A stretch of 64,000 nt of DNA from Streptomyces sp. NBC_00663 (GCF_036226885.1 NZ_CP109027.1:3782001-3846000); one strand, 5' to 3'; counted from the first letter of the stretch, positions 32,192-42,088 are shown. The notes: generated by a model not told the origin, from the letters alone. Translations and numbers: made by a program.

Positions 32192-33850
32192 TCAGAGCAC
32201 GTCGACGTCCAGGTTGGCGATGGCGGTCTTCGCCACCTCCCGGCCGCGGGCGGCGAAGTCGCCCTTCCGCGGGTAACTGACGGTGAGCTTGTACATGTCG
32301 CCCTTGGAGGTCTTGTAGTAGAAGATCTGCATCTCGCGGGGGCGCGGGTTCTGCGTGTCGTCGGTCGTGTACTTGATCGTGTTCTTGGCGGCCTGCTTGC
32401 CCTGGTAGGTGACCCCGCCGTCGGTCTTCGTCGTCGGGTTCTCCGGCATCTGGAGTTCGTACTCGCCGTTGTCCTTGAACTGCTTGTTGTCCTCGTACAT
32501 TTCGGCGGCGGCGGAGTCCGCGATGCTGTCGCTCGTGTCCTCGGCCTTCTTGTCCAGTCGCAGGCCGATCCAGATGCTGCCGCTCCAGTCGGTGTACGTG
32601 ACCCAGTGCGCCTCGTCGGTCTTCCGGTCGGGGTACCCCGACTGGTACTCCGTGGGCACCGCCAGCGACGCGGCCACGTCCTTCTCGTGCACCGTCTTCC
32701 ACCCGTCCGGCAACGGCCCCGCGAACGGGTCGGCGATCACCAGATACGCCGCCACCGCCGCCGCGACGATCGCCGCGCCGAGCCCGATCAGCGTCTTGCG
32801 GCCCAGCCGGACGCCACCGCTCGGAGCGGACCCCTCGGCGAGCCGCCCGACCTGCGTCGGCGCCGGGGCCGACGGCCGGGCGGCCGTCTCCAGCAGCGCC
32901 CTCACCTGCGCGGCGTTGGGGCGACGGGCCGGCTCCTTCTGGAGGAGCCCGGTGATGACCTCGGCGAGCGGTCCGGACGCGGCGGCCGGTGCGGCGGGCG
33001 TGGCGTTGAGGACGGACTGGAGGGTGGCCGGCGTGTTGCTGCGACGGAACGGCGACACGCCCTCCGTGGCCGCGTACAGCACGACGCCCAGGGACCACAG
33101 GTCGGACGCGGGGCCCGGCCGCTGCCCCAGCACCCGCTCCGGAGCGATGTACTCCGGCGAGCCGACGAAGCCGCCGGTGTCGGTCAGACTGGTCTCGCCC
33201 TCGATCTGGGCGATGCCGAAGTCGGTGAGGACGACACGGTCGTGCCGGCCGAGCAGGACGTTGTCCGGCTTGACGTCCCGGTGCAGGATGCCCGCCGCGT
33301 GCGCGGCCTCCAGCGCCGCCAGCACCTCCAGGCCGATTCTCGCCGCCTCGCGCGCCCCGAGGGTGCCCTCCTGCAACGCGTCGCCCAGGGAACGGCCCTG
33401 GACCAGCTCCATGACGATCCACGGCTGGTCGTCGACGACCGCGACATCGTGGACGTTCACGACCGCCGGGTGATCGAGGCGGGCCGCCGCCCGCGCCTCG
33501 CGCCGCATCCGCTCGAAGGCGTTGGCGCGTTCACGCTCGGGAAGATGGTCCGGTACGCGGGGCTCCTTGACGGCGACCTCACGGTCCACCGTCTCGTCCT
33601 TGGCCCGCCACACCGTCCCCATGCCGCCGTCGCCGAGCCTGGCCAGCAGGCGGTACCGGCCCGCGATCAACCGCCCGGTGCCGGACTCCTGTGGGGGCGC
33701 CGTCTGCTGCGGCACGACCTGGGTGGGGGTCGCGTACGGGTTGTCGGGGTGCGGCACCGCCGCGGGCGGGTTCGGCGGTCGCAGACCGAAACTCGTTGGC
33801 TCGTCGGACCCGTAAGGGGCTCCCCCGTTGCTGCTCATGGTTCCGTTCAT
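32192..33850 (-). CDS. Membrane Ser/Thr protein kinase
   Basis: The product (552 residues) has a Pro-rich N-terminal tail (1-58), a kinase domain (about 63-320; GDGGMGTVW, VAVKEP, HRDVKPDNVLL, DFGIAQI), a membrane helix (about 357-378: LIGLGAAIVAAAVAAYLVIA) and an ectodomain starting ADPFAGPLPDGWKTVHEKDV. The ectodomain has the PxGW-type beginning shared with its neighbours. All catalytic residues are present. A second ATG 12 nt downstream (MSSNGG) is an alternative start. It sits 75 nt after the preceding gene start and is probably separately or jointly transcribed with the cluster. Confidence 0.9.
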   Translation of the reverse strand: MNGTMSSNGGAPYGSDEPTSFGLRPPNPPAAVPHPDNPYATPTQVVPQQTAPPQESGTGRLIAGRYRLLARLGDGGMGTVWRAKDETVDREVAVKEPRVPDHLPERERANAFERMRREARAAARLDHPAVVNVHDVAVVDDQPWIVMELVQGRSLGDALQEGTLGAREAARIGLEVLAALEAAHAAGILHRDVKPDNVLLGRHDRVVLTDFGIAQIEGETSLTDTGGFVGSPEYIAPERVLGQRPGPASDLWSLGVVLYAATEGVSPFRRSNTPATLQSVLNATPAAPAAASGPLAEVITGLLQKEPARRPNAAQVRALLETAARPSAPAPTQVGRLAEGSAPSGGVRLGRKTLIGLGAAIVAAAVAAYLVIADPFAGPLPDGWKTVHEKDVAASLAVPTEYQSGYPDRKTDEAHWVTYTDWSGSIWIGLRLDKKAEDTSDSIADSAAAEMYEDNKQFKDNGEYELQMPENPTTKTDGGVTYQGKQAAKNTIKYTTDDTQNPRPREMQIFYYKTSKGDMYKLTVSYPRKGDFAARGREVAKTAIANLDVDVL

Positions 33851-33916
33851 ATCGCGCCAGGCACCCGGGTATCCAGCCAGAACGCTGTCCGGTCACAGAC
33901 CCGTGACCAATCCCTG

Positions 33917-34831
33917 TCATGGACGTCGACGCGCTCGCAGCACCGCCGTCAGCGCGCCCCGCAGCGAACGCCGCTCGCCGCCCGGCATCTGGCCCGTCTC
34001 CAGAAAGGTCCGCAGCATCCGCTCCGCCGACTCCGCGTCCAGCCGCCGCTCCGGATTGCGCTCCAGCAGCCCCCGTACGACCGGCAGGATCGGCTCGGCC
34101 TGCGCGGGTGGCCGTAGCTCGGCGGTGAGGACGGCGTGCAGCACGCCGCTCAAGGAGTCGCGGCGGAACGGCGATTCACCGCTGACGGCCGTGCACAGCA
34201 GCGCGCCCACCGACCACAGGTCGGACGCGGGGCCGGTGCTGAGCCCGGACATCCGCTCCGGCGCGGTGTACTCGGGCGAGCCGACGAAGGAACCGGCCTC
34301 CGTGAGCGTCGTGGCGCCCGAGACCTGCGCGACACCGAAGTCGGTGAGCACGACCCGCCCCGTACCGTCCTCCAGCAGGACGTTCGCGGGCTTGATGTCC
34401 CGGTGCAGGACCCCGGCCGCGTGCGCCGCGCGCAACGCGCCCAGCAGATCGGCGCCGATCCGCGCGGCCTCGACGGCACCGACCGGACCGTGCCCGGCGA
34501 TCCGGTCGGCGAGGGAGCTTCCGTCGATCAACTCCATGACCAGGTAGGGCCGTTCATCGTGCTCGACGACATCGAGCAGGCCGATGATGTGCGGATGCCT
34601 CAGCTGCGCGACGGCACCCGCCTCCCGCAGCGTCCGGTCCCGCTGCCAACGCGCCTCGTCCTCCGTCAACGTCTCGTCCCGGGACAGTTCCTTGACCGCC
34701 ACCCGCCGCCCGAGCAACAGATCGGTGGCCCGCCACACCACGCCCATCCCGCCGCGCCCGAGCCGCGCCTCCAGGCGGTAACGCCCCGCTACGACACGGA
34801 AGTTGTCCCCCTGGGTCCCCATGAGCCCCAT
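33917..34831 (-). CDS. Soluble Ser/Thr protein kinase without transmembrane segment
   Basis: This 304-residue protein is little more than a kinase domain (about 15-275; GRGGMGVVW, VAVKEL, HRDIKPANVLL, DFGVAQV). It lacks the membrane helix and ectodomain of the other kinases in the cluster and ends with a basic tail (LRGALTAVLRARRRP). It is therefore predicted to be cytoplasmic and could act downstream of, or together with, the membrane kinases. ATG 34822 is an alternative start that trims three residues. The catalytic set is complete. Confidence 0.9.
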   Translation of the reverse strand: MGLMGTQGDNFRVVAGRYRLEARLGRGGMGVVWRATDLLLGRRVAVKELSRDETLTEDEARWQRDRTLREAGAVAQLRHPHIIGLLDVVEHDERPYLVMELIDGSSLADRIAGHGPVGAVEAARIGADLLGALRAAHAAGVLHRDIKPANVLLEDGTGRVVLTDFGVAQVSGATTLTEAGSFVGSPEYTAPERMSGLSTGPASDLWSVGALLCTAVSGESPFRRDSLSGVLHAVLTAELRPPAQAEPILPVVRGLLERNPERRLDAESAERMLRTFLETGQMPGGERRSLRGALTAVLRARRRP

Positions 34832-34886
34832 GATGCCCCGCCGGACGGTCGGCTTCCGGGGCGGTGACCGGCCAAGTTGGGGCGGG

Positions 34887-36593
34887 TCAGGACGGGTTCG
34901 GCTGCCAGCTGCGCAGGATGAAGTCGAACTGCTTGCTCGTGGCGGCCCAGTCGACCGAGGGGGAGGACGCGTAGATGGCGTACTCGATGCCGTCGCGGTC
35001 CATGAAGCCCACGTCGATCGCGCGGTACGGCGCCGCGTAGTAGTGCGGCGGGTCCTTCGCGAGCGCGTCCCAGGTGTACTCCCAGCGGGAACCCGGCCGG
35101 TCGCGGAAGAGCTGCTCCGTGAGGCTCAGCCGCTGGTAGTGCAGCAGCCCCGAGACCTGCGTCTCCAGGTCACTCATGTGTTTGTAGGTGGTGTCATAGT
35201 CCGGCGCGGTGTCGACGGCGACCCGCACGAGGTGCTTGCCGTTGTCGGGCGAGTAGTCGACCTGCTGGATGCCGTCCTTGTTGATGGAGACGGTCCGTGA
35301 CCAGCCCTTCGGCAGGTAGATGATGAAGCCCGCGGGATCCTCGCGCTTCTCCCAACCGGCGGGAACCGTCCCCTGGTCACCTCCCCCGCTCGGCGAGGCA
35401 CTGGCGCTCGGACTGGGCGCGGTGGCGGCGGAGTCGCTGGGCCGGTCCGTGCCGAACTGCTGCAACGCGACCGCACCCCCCGCCCCCACGATCGCCGCGA
35501 CGGCGACCACCAGGGCGAACGTGCGCAGCCCCCGGCGGCGCTTCGGCTCCGGAGCGGTCGCGGCCTGGCCCACGGTGACCGGCGGGTACGGCGTGGCCGT
35601 GGCCGACGGATACGGCGTGTCGGCCGCCGCCCGCGATCCCGTACCGAAGCCGGGCGCCTGCGCCCCCGTACCGAAGGCGGGCGCCGCGCCGAACGTCTGC
35701 GGTGCGGTCCCGGTCTCGTATCGCCCGTGCCCGTGCCGCGTAGGCGCAAACGCCTGCCCCGCACTCGACCGTCGCCCCTCCGCCGCCTCGGCCAGCATCT
35801 GCTCGGCCTGTGCCGCGGTCGGGCGCTCGGCCGGATCCTTGCGGAGCAGTGCGGCGAGGACAGGGCCCAGCACACCGGCGTGGGCCGGTGCGGCGGGCTC
35901 CTCCTCGACGACGGCCTGCATCGTGCCGATCGGTGAGGTGCGACGGAACGGCGACCGGCCCTCCACCGCCGTGTACAGCGTCGCGCCCAGCGCCCACAGG
36001 TCGGAGGCCGGGCCCGGGTCGTGGCCGCGGACCCGCTCGGGGGCCAGGTAGTCGACGGAACCGACGACCTCGCCGGTGCGGGTGATCGTCGTATCGCCCT
36101 CGATCTGGGCGATACCGAAGTCGGTCAGCAGGACGCGGCGGTCCTGGGAGAGGAGCACGTTGCCGGGCTTGACGTCGCGGTGCAGGACGCCGGCGTCGTG
36201 CGCGGCGCGCAGCGCGCGCAGCACCCACAGGCCGATGCGGGCGGCCTCGGCGGGCTCGATGCGCCCGTCCGCCTTCACCGCGTCCGCCAGCGAGCGGCCC
36301 TCGACCAGCTCCATCACGATCCACGGACGGGCGTCATGATCGAGAACGTCGTGCACGGTGACAACGGCGGAGTGGTTGATCCGGGCCGCCGCACGGGCCT
36401 CGGCGCGGGTGCGGTGGAGCAGCCGCTCCTGGTCGCTCTCGGAGACGTACAGGGCGGCGGTCAGCTCTTTGATGGCGACAGCCCGGTGCAGCACTTCGTC
36501 GTGGGCCCGCCACACGCGGCCCATGCCGCCGCTGCCGATGGTGTCGGCAAGCCGGTAGCGGCCCGCGATGAGCAGGCCCTGCATCTGATTCAC
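34887..36593 (-). CDS. Membrane Ser/Thr protein kinase
   Basis: The product (568 residues) has a kinase domain (about 10-270; GSGGMGRVW, VAIKEL, HRDVKPGNVLL, DFGIAQI), an Ala/Gly/Thr-rich linker, a membrane helix (about 368-388: FALVVAVAAIVGAGGAVAL) and an ectodomain beginning DPAGFIIYLPKGW. GTG 36593 lies about 6 nt behind GGGG and gives the start VNQMQGLLIAGRYRL; an ATG three codons later is possible. A longer frame to 36710 is not supported. The ectodomain shares the GF-x-(I/V)-x-(L/V)-P-x-GW start seen in the others. Confidence 0.9.
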   Translation of the reverse strand: MNQMQGLLIAGRYRLADTIGSGGMGRVWRAHDEVLHRAVAIKELTAALYVSESDQERLLHRTRAEARAAARINHSAVVTVHDVLDHDARPWIVMELVEGRSLADAVKADGRIEPAEAARIGLWVLRALRAAHDAGVLHRDVKPGNVLLSQDRRVLLTDFGIAQIEGDTTITRTGEVVGSVDYLAPERVRGHDPGPASDLWALGATLYTAVEGRSPFRRTSPIGTMQAVVEEEPAAPAHAGVLGPVLAALLRKDPAERPTAAQAEQMLAEAAEGRRSSAGQAFAPTRHGHGRYETGTAPQTFGAAPAFGTGAQAPGFGTGSRAAADTPYPSATATPYPPVTVGQAATAPEPKRRRGLRTFALVVAVAAIVGAGGAVALQQFGTDRPSDSAATAPSPSASASPSGGGDQGTVPAGWEKREDPAGFIIYLPKGWSRTVSINKDGIQQVDYSPDNGKHLVRVAVDTAPDYDTTYKHMSDLETQVSGLLHYQRLSLTEQLFRDRPGSRWEYTWDALAKDPPHYYAAPYRAIDVGFMDRDGIEYAIYASSPSVDWAATSKQFDFILRSWQPNPS

Positions 36594-36726
36594 GTTGCCC
36601 CGCAATGGTCTTGACAAGGTCAGCGTAAGGACCGGTCCGTACGCAGGGAACCACGGGGGCGCCAAGGAGACAGCACTGTGACAGTTGTCGCTTTCACCAG
36701 TGGGAAGCAACCCTCACCGAGCGCGC

Positions 36727-39648
36727 TCAGCCGGTCACTTCGTACGTCGCCGACGCCTGCTCGTACAGCCGCGTCACCTCGTCCCGCTCGGCTTCGGGAC
36801 CGCGTACCTGCACCACGTGGTACTTCCCGCCGACGAGGATCGCCAGATTCCGCACGAACAGCTCGCGCCCCGCGTCGTCGGTCCAGGTGAACTGCCCCTC
36901 GGCCATGGTCCGCCCGCCCACCGAGATCGTCTTCAGCCCGGAGGCGCTGGCCCAGCTGGAGTCGCGGTACGGCTGGAGCTCGCGCTCGTCCTCCCGCTGG
37001 TAGGCCATGGGGTCCTCGCCGTACTCGTCCGCGCTGTCCCGTCCGGGTACGAGGATCAGGTCGAAGTCGCCGTGCGAGTACACCACCTGACCGCGGCCGT
37101 TCTTCGGCGTGCGGTCCCAGCCGTCGGCCACGGCGACGCGGAAGCCTGCGGTGTCCGAGCGCAGGGTGAAGCCGTCGGCGACGTCGGGACCGCCGCCGGC
37201 CTGCGGCTCGGTGGCAGCGGAACCGGAGGGGCGGTCGTCCGACTTGGGCGTGGTCTGCTCGGGTCGGGGCTCGCTGCTGGCGTCCTGCTGCGGCGCCTCG
37301 CTGACCTCACCGGCGGCACCGGTCCGGTCGCCGGCACCGCTCCCACCGGCGCCGTCCGCCGAGTCCGACTTCGGCATGAACAACATCGCGTACGCGATCG
37401 CCCCGGCCATCAGCAGCAGTACCAGCAGAAGCAGCGTGCGGCCGAGCCTGCGCGGGGACGCCTCCTCCTGCGGGGCGGCCTTGGCCCGCTTGTGCCGCCC
37501 GTGCGCACTGGTCGCGGGCAGCCCGGCGCGCCGCCTGCGCACCAGCTCGCCCCGGCGCCGTACGACGGGCAGCCGACTGCCCTCCACGGGCGGCGTGGCG
37601 ACGACATACGCACCGGCCTCCGGCTCCGGCGCGGACCGCACGAGCGAGCGCAGCCAGCCCCGCAGCTCCTCGAAGTCCAGCCGCTCGGTGGGGTCCTGGC
37701 GCAGCAGCGACTCCACGACCGGCCGGAGCGGCCCGCACTCCTCGGCGAAGGCCGGCGGCTCGGCGCACACCATCTGCACCAGCTCGGCGGTCGACTCCTC
37801 CGGGTACGGCGCATGACCCTGCACGGCCCGGAACAGCAGCGCCCCCAGCGCCCACAGGTCGGTCGCGGGCCCGATCGGCGCGGCCAGCTGCCAGTTCTCG
37901 TGCACGGGTCCGGCCTGCTCCGGCGCCCACCGCTCGGTCACCGGCCCGACGACGGCCATCCTGGCCTGCCGCGCCCGCTCGGCGGCGAGCGCGGTGGCGG
38001 GACCACGGGACGCGGGTACGGCGGCGAGCTCATCCCAACGGCTGGGTGCGGGCGCGGAGTCGGGCCCGGGGGGCAGCGCGGCGGTACGTCCCTGCCCTCC
38101 ACCGGGCAACGCGGCACCGCCGGTTCGGGGGCCTCCACCGGGCAGCCCGGCACCGCCCGCGTGGGGGCCTCCACCCGACAGCGCGGCACCGCCGGCTCCG
38201 GGGCCTCCGCCGGGCAACGCGGCACCGCCCGCGTGGGGGCCTCCACCGGACAGCGCGGCACCGCCGGCTCCGGGGCCTCCGCCGGGCAACGCGCCACCGC
38301 CGACGCCGGGAACGCCCGCACCACCGGCACGGGGGCCCGCCCCCGGCCAGGAGTCGGCCCGCGCCCCGTAGGAGTCGGCTCGTACCCCGTAGGGGTCGGC
38401 TATCTGCCCGGGAGGCGTGGCCCCGGGCCGCCGGTGCTCCTCCCGGCCGGGCGTGACGGCACCGCCCAGGGGCCCGGAGCCGGGCATCGTCCACTCCGTC
38501 TCACCGGGGTGCGGGGAGCCGGGCGCGATCCGGGCGCCGCCGTTCGGGCCGTACGGCGGTGTCGGCCCACCGTCGGCACCGGCAGAGGCACCGGCACCTG
38601 CGCCGGTCGTGGGTTCGCCTTCGGGCGCCGGGCGGCCTCCGGGCAGGGCCGCGTGGCCGTTCTGCTGGGCGTCCTGGACGCGGGCGGCGGCCCGGGCGCC
38701 CGCGCGATACGCGGCGATCGCCCCTGCCCGCGCCGCCCGGACATCCCCGCCGGTCGTCTCCACGGCCCGGCGCGCCACCGCGCCCGACCCACCCGCACCG
38801 TTGGTCGTGTCGCCGCCGAGCCCCGGCAGCCCACCGGCCTCCCGAGCCTCGATCGCGGCCCGCCGCGCGGCCTCGGGGTCCATGGCACTCACGGAGCCAC
38901 TCACCGCTGCCGCACCCCGGAAGGTCCCCGGCACCTCGGGTGCGCCTGAGCCCCCCGGCACCCCCGGCGCACCGATCCCCCGTCCGGCGCCCCCGCCCCC
39001 GCCCCCGTCACTCTCCGGAGCCGGCACCGGGTCGTACCCGCACAGCGCCTCCTCCGCCGCGCCGACCGCGAGGCCGGTCAGCATCACACGGCCGTCGTCG
39101 CAGACGAGCACCGTGCGGGCGGTGATGTTGCGGTGCACCCAGCCGTGGGCGTGCAGCACCCGCAGGGCCATCAGCACATCGGAGGCGACCTCCGCCGCCC
39201 GGTACGGCGTCAGCGGCTTCTCCGCGAGCAGCGCCGCCAGTGACCGCGCGGCCACCAGCTCGCTCACTATCCACAGCGACCCGCCCTCGGCGAACACGTC
39301 GAAGACCTGGTCGAGCCGCGGATGGTCGGGAATCGAGGCGGCGGCCTGCGCGGCCTCGACAGCGCGCCGCACGGCAGGATCCGTCGGCCGGCGCGTACTG
39401 GCCCGCGCCGCGGAGCCGGGGCGCCGAACTCCCCTGTCCCGCGGATCCCTTGCCGTGAAACCGTCGGGCAGGCCCTCCGCGTCGAGCACCTCCGCCTCGA
39501 CGACCTCGGGCAACGGCACCTGCCTGACCAGGACTTCCTGCCCGCTGTAGGTGTCGAAGGCCCGGGTCTCGGTGAGTTCGTACTCATCGGAGGGCGGCAG
39601 CGGCAGGCGGTAGCGGTCGGCGAGTACCCGACCCGCATAGTCGTCCAC
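36727..39648 (-). CDS. Membrane pseudokinase with a giant activation-segment insertion
   Basis: The 973-residue product keeps kinase-fold landmarks (LWIVSELVAARSLAALL, ALRVLHAHGW, later TDLWALGALLFRAVQG) but has lost the catalytic set. There is no Gly-rich loop, the VAIK segment reads EVLVRQV, the catalytic loop reads HRNITARTV (Asp to Asn174) and the DFG position reads TGL (191-193). About 370 low-complexity residues (Gly/Ala/Pro-rich, roughly 200-570) lie between that point and the WAPEQ segment (W574). They include six 12-residue repeats. A membrane helix (about 738-760) and an ectodomain with AGFRVAVADGW follow. GTG 39648 has GGGGAGG upstream. A scaffold or allosteric role is likely. Confidence 0.85.
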   Translation of the reverse strand: MDDYAGRVLADRYRLPLPPSDEYELTETRAFDTYSGQEVLVRQVPLPEVVEAEVLDAEGLPDGFTARDPRDRGVRRPGSAARASTRRPTDPAVRRAVEAAQAAASIPDHPRLDQVFDVFAEGGSLWIVSELVAARSLAALLAEKPLTPYRAAEVASDVLMALRVLHAHGWVHRNITARTVLVCDDGRVMLTGLAVGAAEEALCGYDPVPAPESDGGGGGGAGRGIGAPGVPGGSGAPEVPGTFRGAAAVSGSVSAMDPEAARRAAIEAREAGGLPGLGGDTTNGAGGSGAVARRAVETTGGDVRAARAGAIAAYRAGARAAARVQDAQQNGHAALPGGRPAPEGEPTTGAGAGASAGADGGPTPPYGPNGGARIAPGSPHPGETEWTMPGSGPLGGAVTPGREEHRRPGATPPGQIADPYGVRADSYGARADSWPGAGPRAGGAGVPGVGGGALPGGGPGAGGAALSGGGPHAGGAALPGGGPGAGGAALSGGGPHAGGAGLPGGGPRTGGAALPGGGQGRTAALPPGPDSAPAPSRWDELAAVPASRGPATALAAERARQARMAVVGPVTERWAPEQAGPVHENWQLAAPIGPATDLWALGALLFRAVQGHAPYPEESTAELVQMVCAEPPAFAEECGPLRPVVESLLRQDPTERLDFEELRGWLRSLVRSAPEPEAGAYVVATPPVEGSRLPVVRRRGELVRRRRAGLPATSAHGRHKRAKAAPQEEASPRRLGRTLLLLVLLLMAGAIAYAMLFMPKSDSADGAGGSGAGDRTGAAGEVSEAPQQDASSEPRPEQTTPKSDDRPSGSAATEPQAGGGPDVADGFTLRSDTAGFRVAVADGWDRTPKNGRGQVVYSHGDFDLILVPGRDSADEYGEDPMAYQREDERELQPYRDSSWASASGLKTISVGGRTMAEGQFTWTDDAGRELFVRNLAILVGGKYHVVQVRGPEAERDEVTRLYEQASATYEVTG
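38096..38311 (-). repeat. Six in-frame 36-bp tandem repeats inside the pseudokinase gene
   Basis: CCTCC recurs at 38096, 38132, 38168, 38204, 38240 and 38276, an exact 36-bp period. On the coding strand each unit encodes GGGP(G/H/R)(A/T)GGA(A/G)L(P/S). Alternate units are more alike than neighbours, which suggests duplication of a two-unit block. The array lies in the activation-segment insertion. Confidence 0.9.
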
Positions 39649-39823
39649 GTTGCCTCCCCCGGCAGCCCGGTCGGTCAATTCCGTTCGCCTCGCGTCCCGT
39701 TCCGCACCCCTACCTGGATGCGTACGGTCCACAAGCACTCACGATACGTGCCGGAGGCAACCCGCAAAGAGGGGATGCCAGATCTCATGTCCGAAACGCG
39801 GGACCGGTCACCGCACGGTCACT

Positions 39824-41881
39824 TCACGATTTCGGTTCGAACGTCTTCGCGAGCGTCCGCCAGGTGTCCTTGCGCAGCTCGGTGCCCCAATTGGCGGCTT
39901 TCGCCGTGTACATCAGCGCATATCCGAGATGGTCGTTCACCACGAACCCCCGGTCGATCGTCCGGTACTTCGTCCCGCCCTCGGTGTAGGTGAACTCCCA
40001 GTCGGCCGCGAGCCAGCCCCGGTAATCCACCTTGGCTATGCGGACGCGGTGGTACGCCGAGCGCGCCATGTACTGCTCCTGGTTCTTCCAGTCCGCCACC
40101 GGGTCGCCCTTCGGCGTGGACGTCCAGGCGACCAGCAGCTTCTGCCCGTCGGGGCCGGTGAAACGATCCCCCGCCGACCCCGAGGACTGGAACTTCCATC
40201 CCTTGGGCAGCCCGATCGAGTACCCCTGACTGCCCTTGTGCGTCTTCACCGCGGTGCTGCCCTCGTCGGCCGAACCGCCCGCGTCGCTGCCGCCGGTCGC
40301 GGTGGGACTGTTGCTCGGCGTGCTCCCGGACGTGGCCCCGGTCTCCGCCGAGGCGCTGGCCTGACCGTCCGTCTGGGCACCGCCGGCGCCCTTGTCCTCC
40401 TTGGTGGAGGAACTCGCGCTCGCACTGGCCGAGGCCTTGGCGCCGCCGCCTCCCGCGGAGTTGTCGGACGAGTCGTCGTCCCCGCCGAGCGTGAGGGCCA
40501 GCACGGCCGCGACCACGGCGAGCACCACGACCACCGCGATGATCACCAGCGTCCGCCGCGGCACCACATCGGTGAGCGGCGCCCTCGGCACGGGCCGCGG
40601 AGGCAGATCCGGAGGCGTCATCACGGGCCACCCCGAACTCGGCCCGCCCTGACCCGCGTTGCTCCCCGCCCCAGCCGTCCCGGCCCCGCCGGTCCTGGAA
40701 CCACTCACCCCGACCGAACGCGACCCGGAAGCGACCCCACCACCGACGCCGGAGGCCGAGCCACCGCCAACAGCGGCACCTGACCCCGCACCGGAAGCAG
40801 CACCAGCAGCGTCGGAGGCCGCTTCGCTCCCCGAACCACTCCTCCCCGTCCCGGACTTGGCTCGCGAGGCAGCCGCGGTCCCGGCCGCGCCCGCCGCCAC
40901 CGCGGCCTTGCGCACGGAACGCAGCGCCCCCCGCAGCCGCTCCCCGCTCTCACCCCGGTCGGGCTGCGGAGGCAGCGGTACGACCTTCGTCGCGTCCGGC
41001 GCCGACGCCGGCTCGTCCGGCTTCGGCTCGGGTGCGTGGATCACCGCGTTGAGCATCACCCGGGCACCCGCGTCGTCGAGCCGCTTGTCGGGGTCCTTGG
41101 TGAGCAGCCCGTAGATGACGTCCTTCAGCGGTCCCGCGTTCTTCGGCTCCTCCAGCGACTCGGTCATCACCGCGGTGAGCGTCGCGATCGCGGACCCCTT
41201 GTCGTACGGCGGCACACCCTCCACCGACGCGTACAGCAGCCCGCCCAGCGACCAGAGGTCGGCCGCGGGCCCCGGCTTGTGCCCTCGGGCACGCTCCGGG
41301 GAGATGTAGGAGGGCGCGCCGACCAGCATGCCGGTCGAGGTGATGGACGGGTCGCCCTCGACCTGGGCGATGCCGAAGTCGGTGAGCACGACCCGGCCGT
41401 CCTCGGAGATCAGCACGTTGGACGGCTTCACGTCCCGGTGCAGGATGCCCTCGCGGTGCGCCGAGCGCAGCACGTCAAGCACCGCGAGCCCGACCTCCGC
41501 CGCCCGCTTCGGCTCCAGCAGCCCGTCCTCACGGATGACCTCGGCGAGCGACTTGCCCTCGACGAGCTCCATCACGATCCACGGCCGGTCGTCCTCGTCG
41601 ACCACGTCGAAGACCGTCACCGCGCTGTTGTTGCGGATCCGCGCGATCGCCTTGGCCTCCCGCAGCGTGCGCGTGATCAGCCGGCGCTTCTCCTCCTCGT
41701 CGATGTTGGAGGGGAACCGCAGCTCCTTCACGGCGACGATCCGGCCCAGGGTCTCGTCCTCGGCACGCCACACCGTGCCCATGCCGCCGCGGCCGAGCAC
41801 TGCTCCCAACCGGTACCGCCCGGCGAGGAGACGTTCGCTCTTGTCCTGACGGGATGCTCCCGCCCGCTCCGCCTCCGACAT
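39824..41881 (-). CDS. Membrane Ser/Thr protein kinase
   Basis: The product (685 residues) has a kinase domain (about 20-285; GRGGMGTVW, VAVKEL, HRDVKPSNVLI, DFGIAQV), a long Ala/Gly/Ser-rich linker (about 300-440), a membrane helix (about 460-482: TLVIIAVVVVLAVVAAVLAL), a Ser/Thr-rich stalk and an ectodomain beginning QGYSIGLPKGWKF. The ectodomain also contains the segment AADWEFTYTEGGTKYRTID. ATG 41881 has GAGGGGA just upstream; ATG 41893 is equally possible. It is the first gene of the leftward kinase run. All catalytic residues are present. Confidence 0.9.
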   Translation of the reverse strand: MSEAERAGASRQDKSERLLAGRYRLGAVLGRGGMGTVWRAEDETLGRIVAVKELRFPSNIDEEEKRRLITRTLREAKAIARIRNNSAVTVFDVVDEDDRPWIVMELVEGKSLAEVIREDGLLEPKRAAEVGLAVLDVLRSAHREGILHRDVKPSNVLISEDGRVVLTDFGIAQVEGDPSITSTGMLVGAPSYISPERARGHKPGPAADLWSLGGLLYASVEGVPPYDKGSAIATLTAVMTESLEEPKNAGPLKDVIYGLLTKDPDKRLDDAGARVMLNAVIHAPEPKPDEPASAPDATKVVPLPPQPDRGESGERLRGALRSVRKAAVAAGAAGTAAASRAKSGTGRSGSGSEAASDAAGAASGAGSGAAVGGGSASGVGGGVASGSRSVGVSGSRTGGAGTAGAGSNAGQGGPSSGWPVMTPPDLPPRPVPRAPLTDVVPRRTLVIIAVVVVLAVVAAVLALTLGGDDDSSDNSAGGGGAKASASASASSSTKEDKGAGGAQTDGQASASAETGATSGSTPSNSPTATGGSDAGGSADEGSTAVKTHKGSQGYSIGLPKGWKFQSSGSAGDRFTGPDGQKLLVAWTSTPKGDPVADWKNQEQYMARSAYHRVRIAKVDYRGWLAADWEFTYTEGGTKYRTIDRGFVVNDHLGYALMYTAKAANWGTELRKDTWRTLAKTFEPKS

Positions 41882-42088
41882 GCGTCCCCTCATACAACCC
41901 GCCCTGACAGAGCCTCCATTGTCCCTCACCCGACAAGTGCCCGACGCCCAGGGTGCCCCTGACGACAAGCCGACCATCAGGGCGACCGAGTCCTCACAGC
42001 GCGTGGCGGCCACGCGCCGCAAAGGCACCCCAAAGCCACCTCAAAGGCACGCCGAACCCGCCCCGCACCCGCACTTCGGCGACCACCC

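Noticed and set aside
38096..38311. Regular 36-bp repeats, considered as a CRISPR array.
   Set aside because: There are no spacers; the units are contiguous, in frame and encode a Gly/Ala-rich protein repeat.
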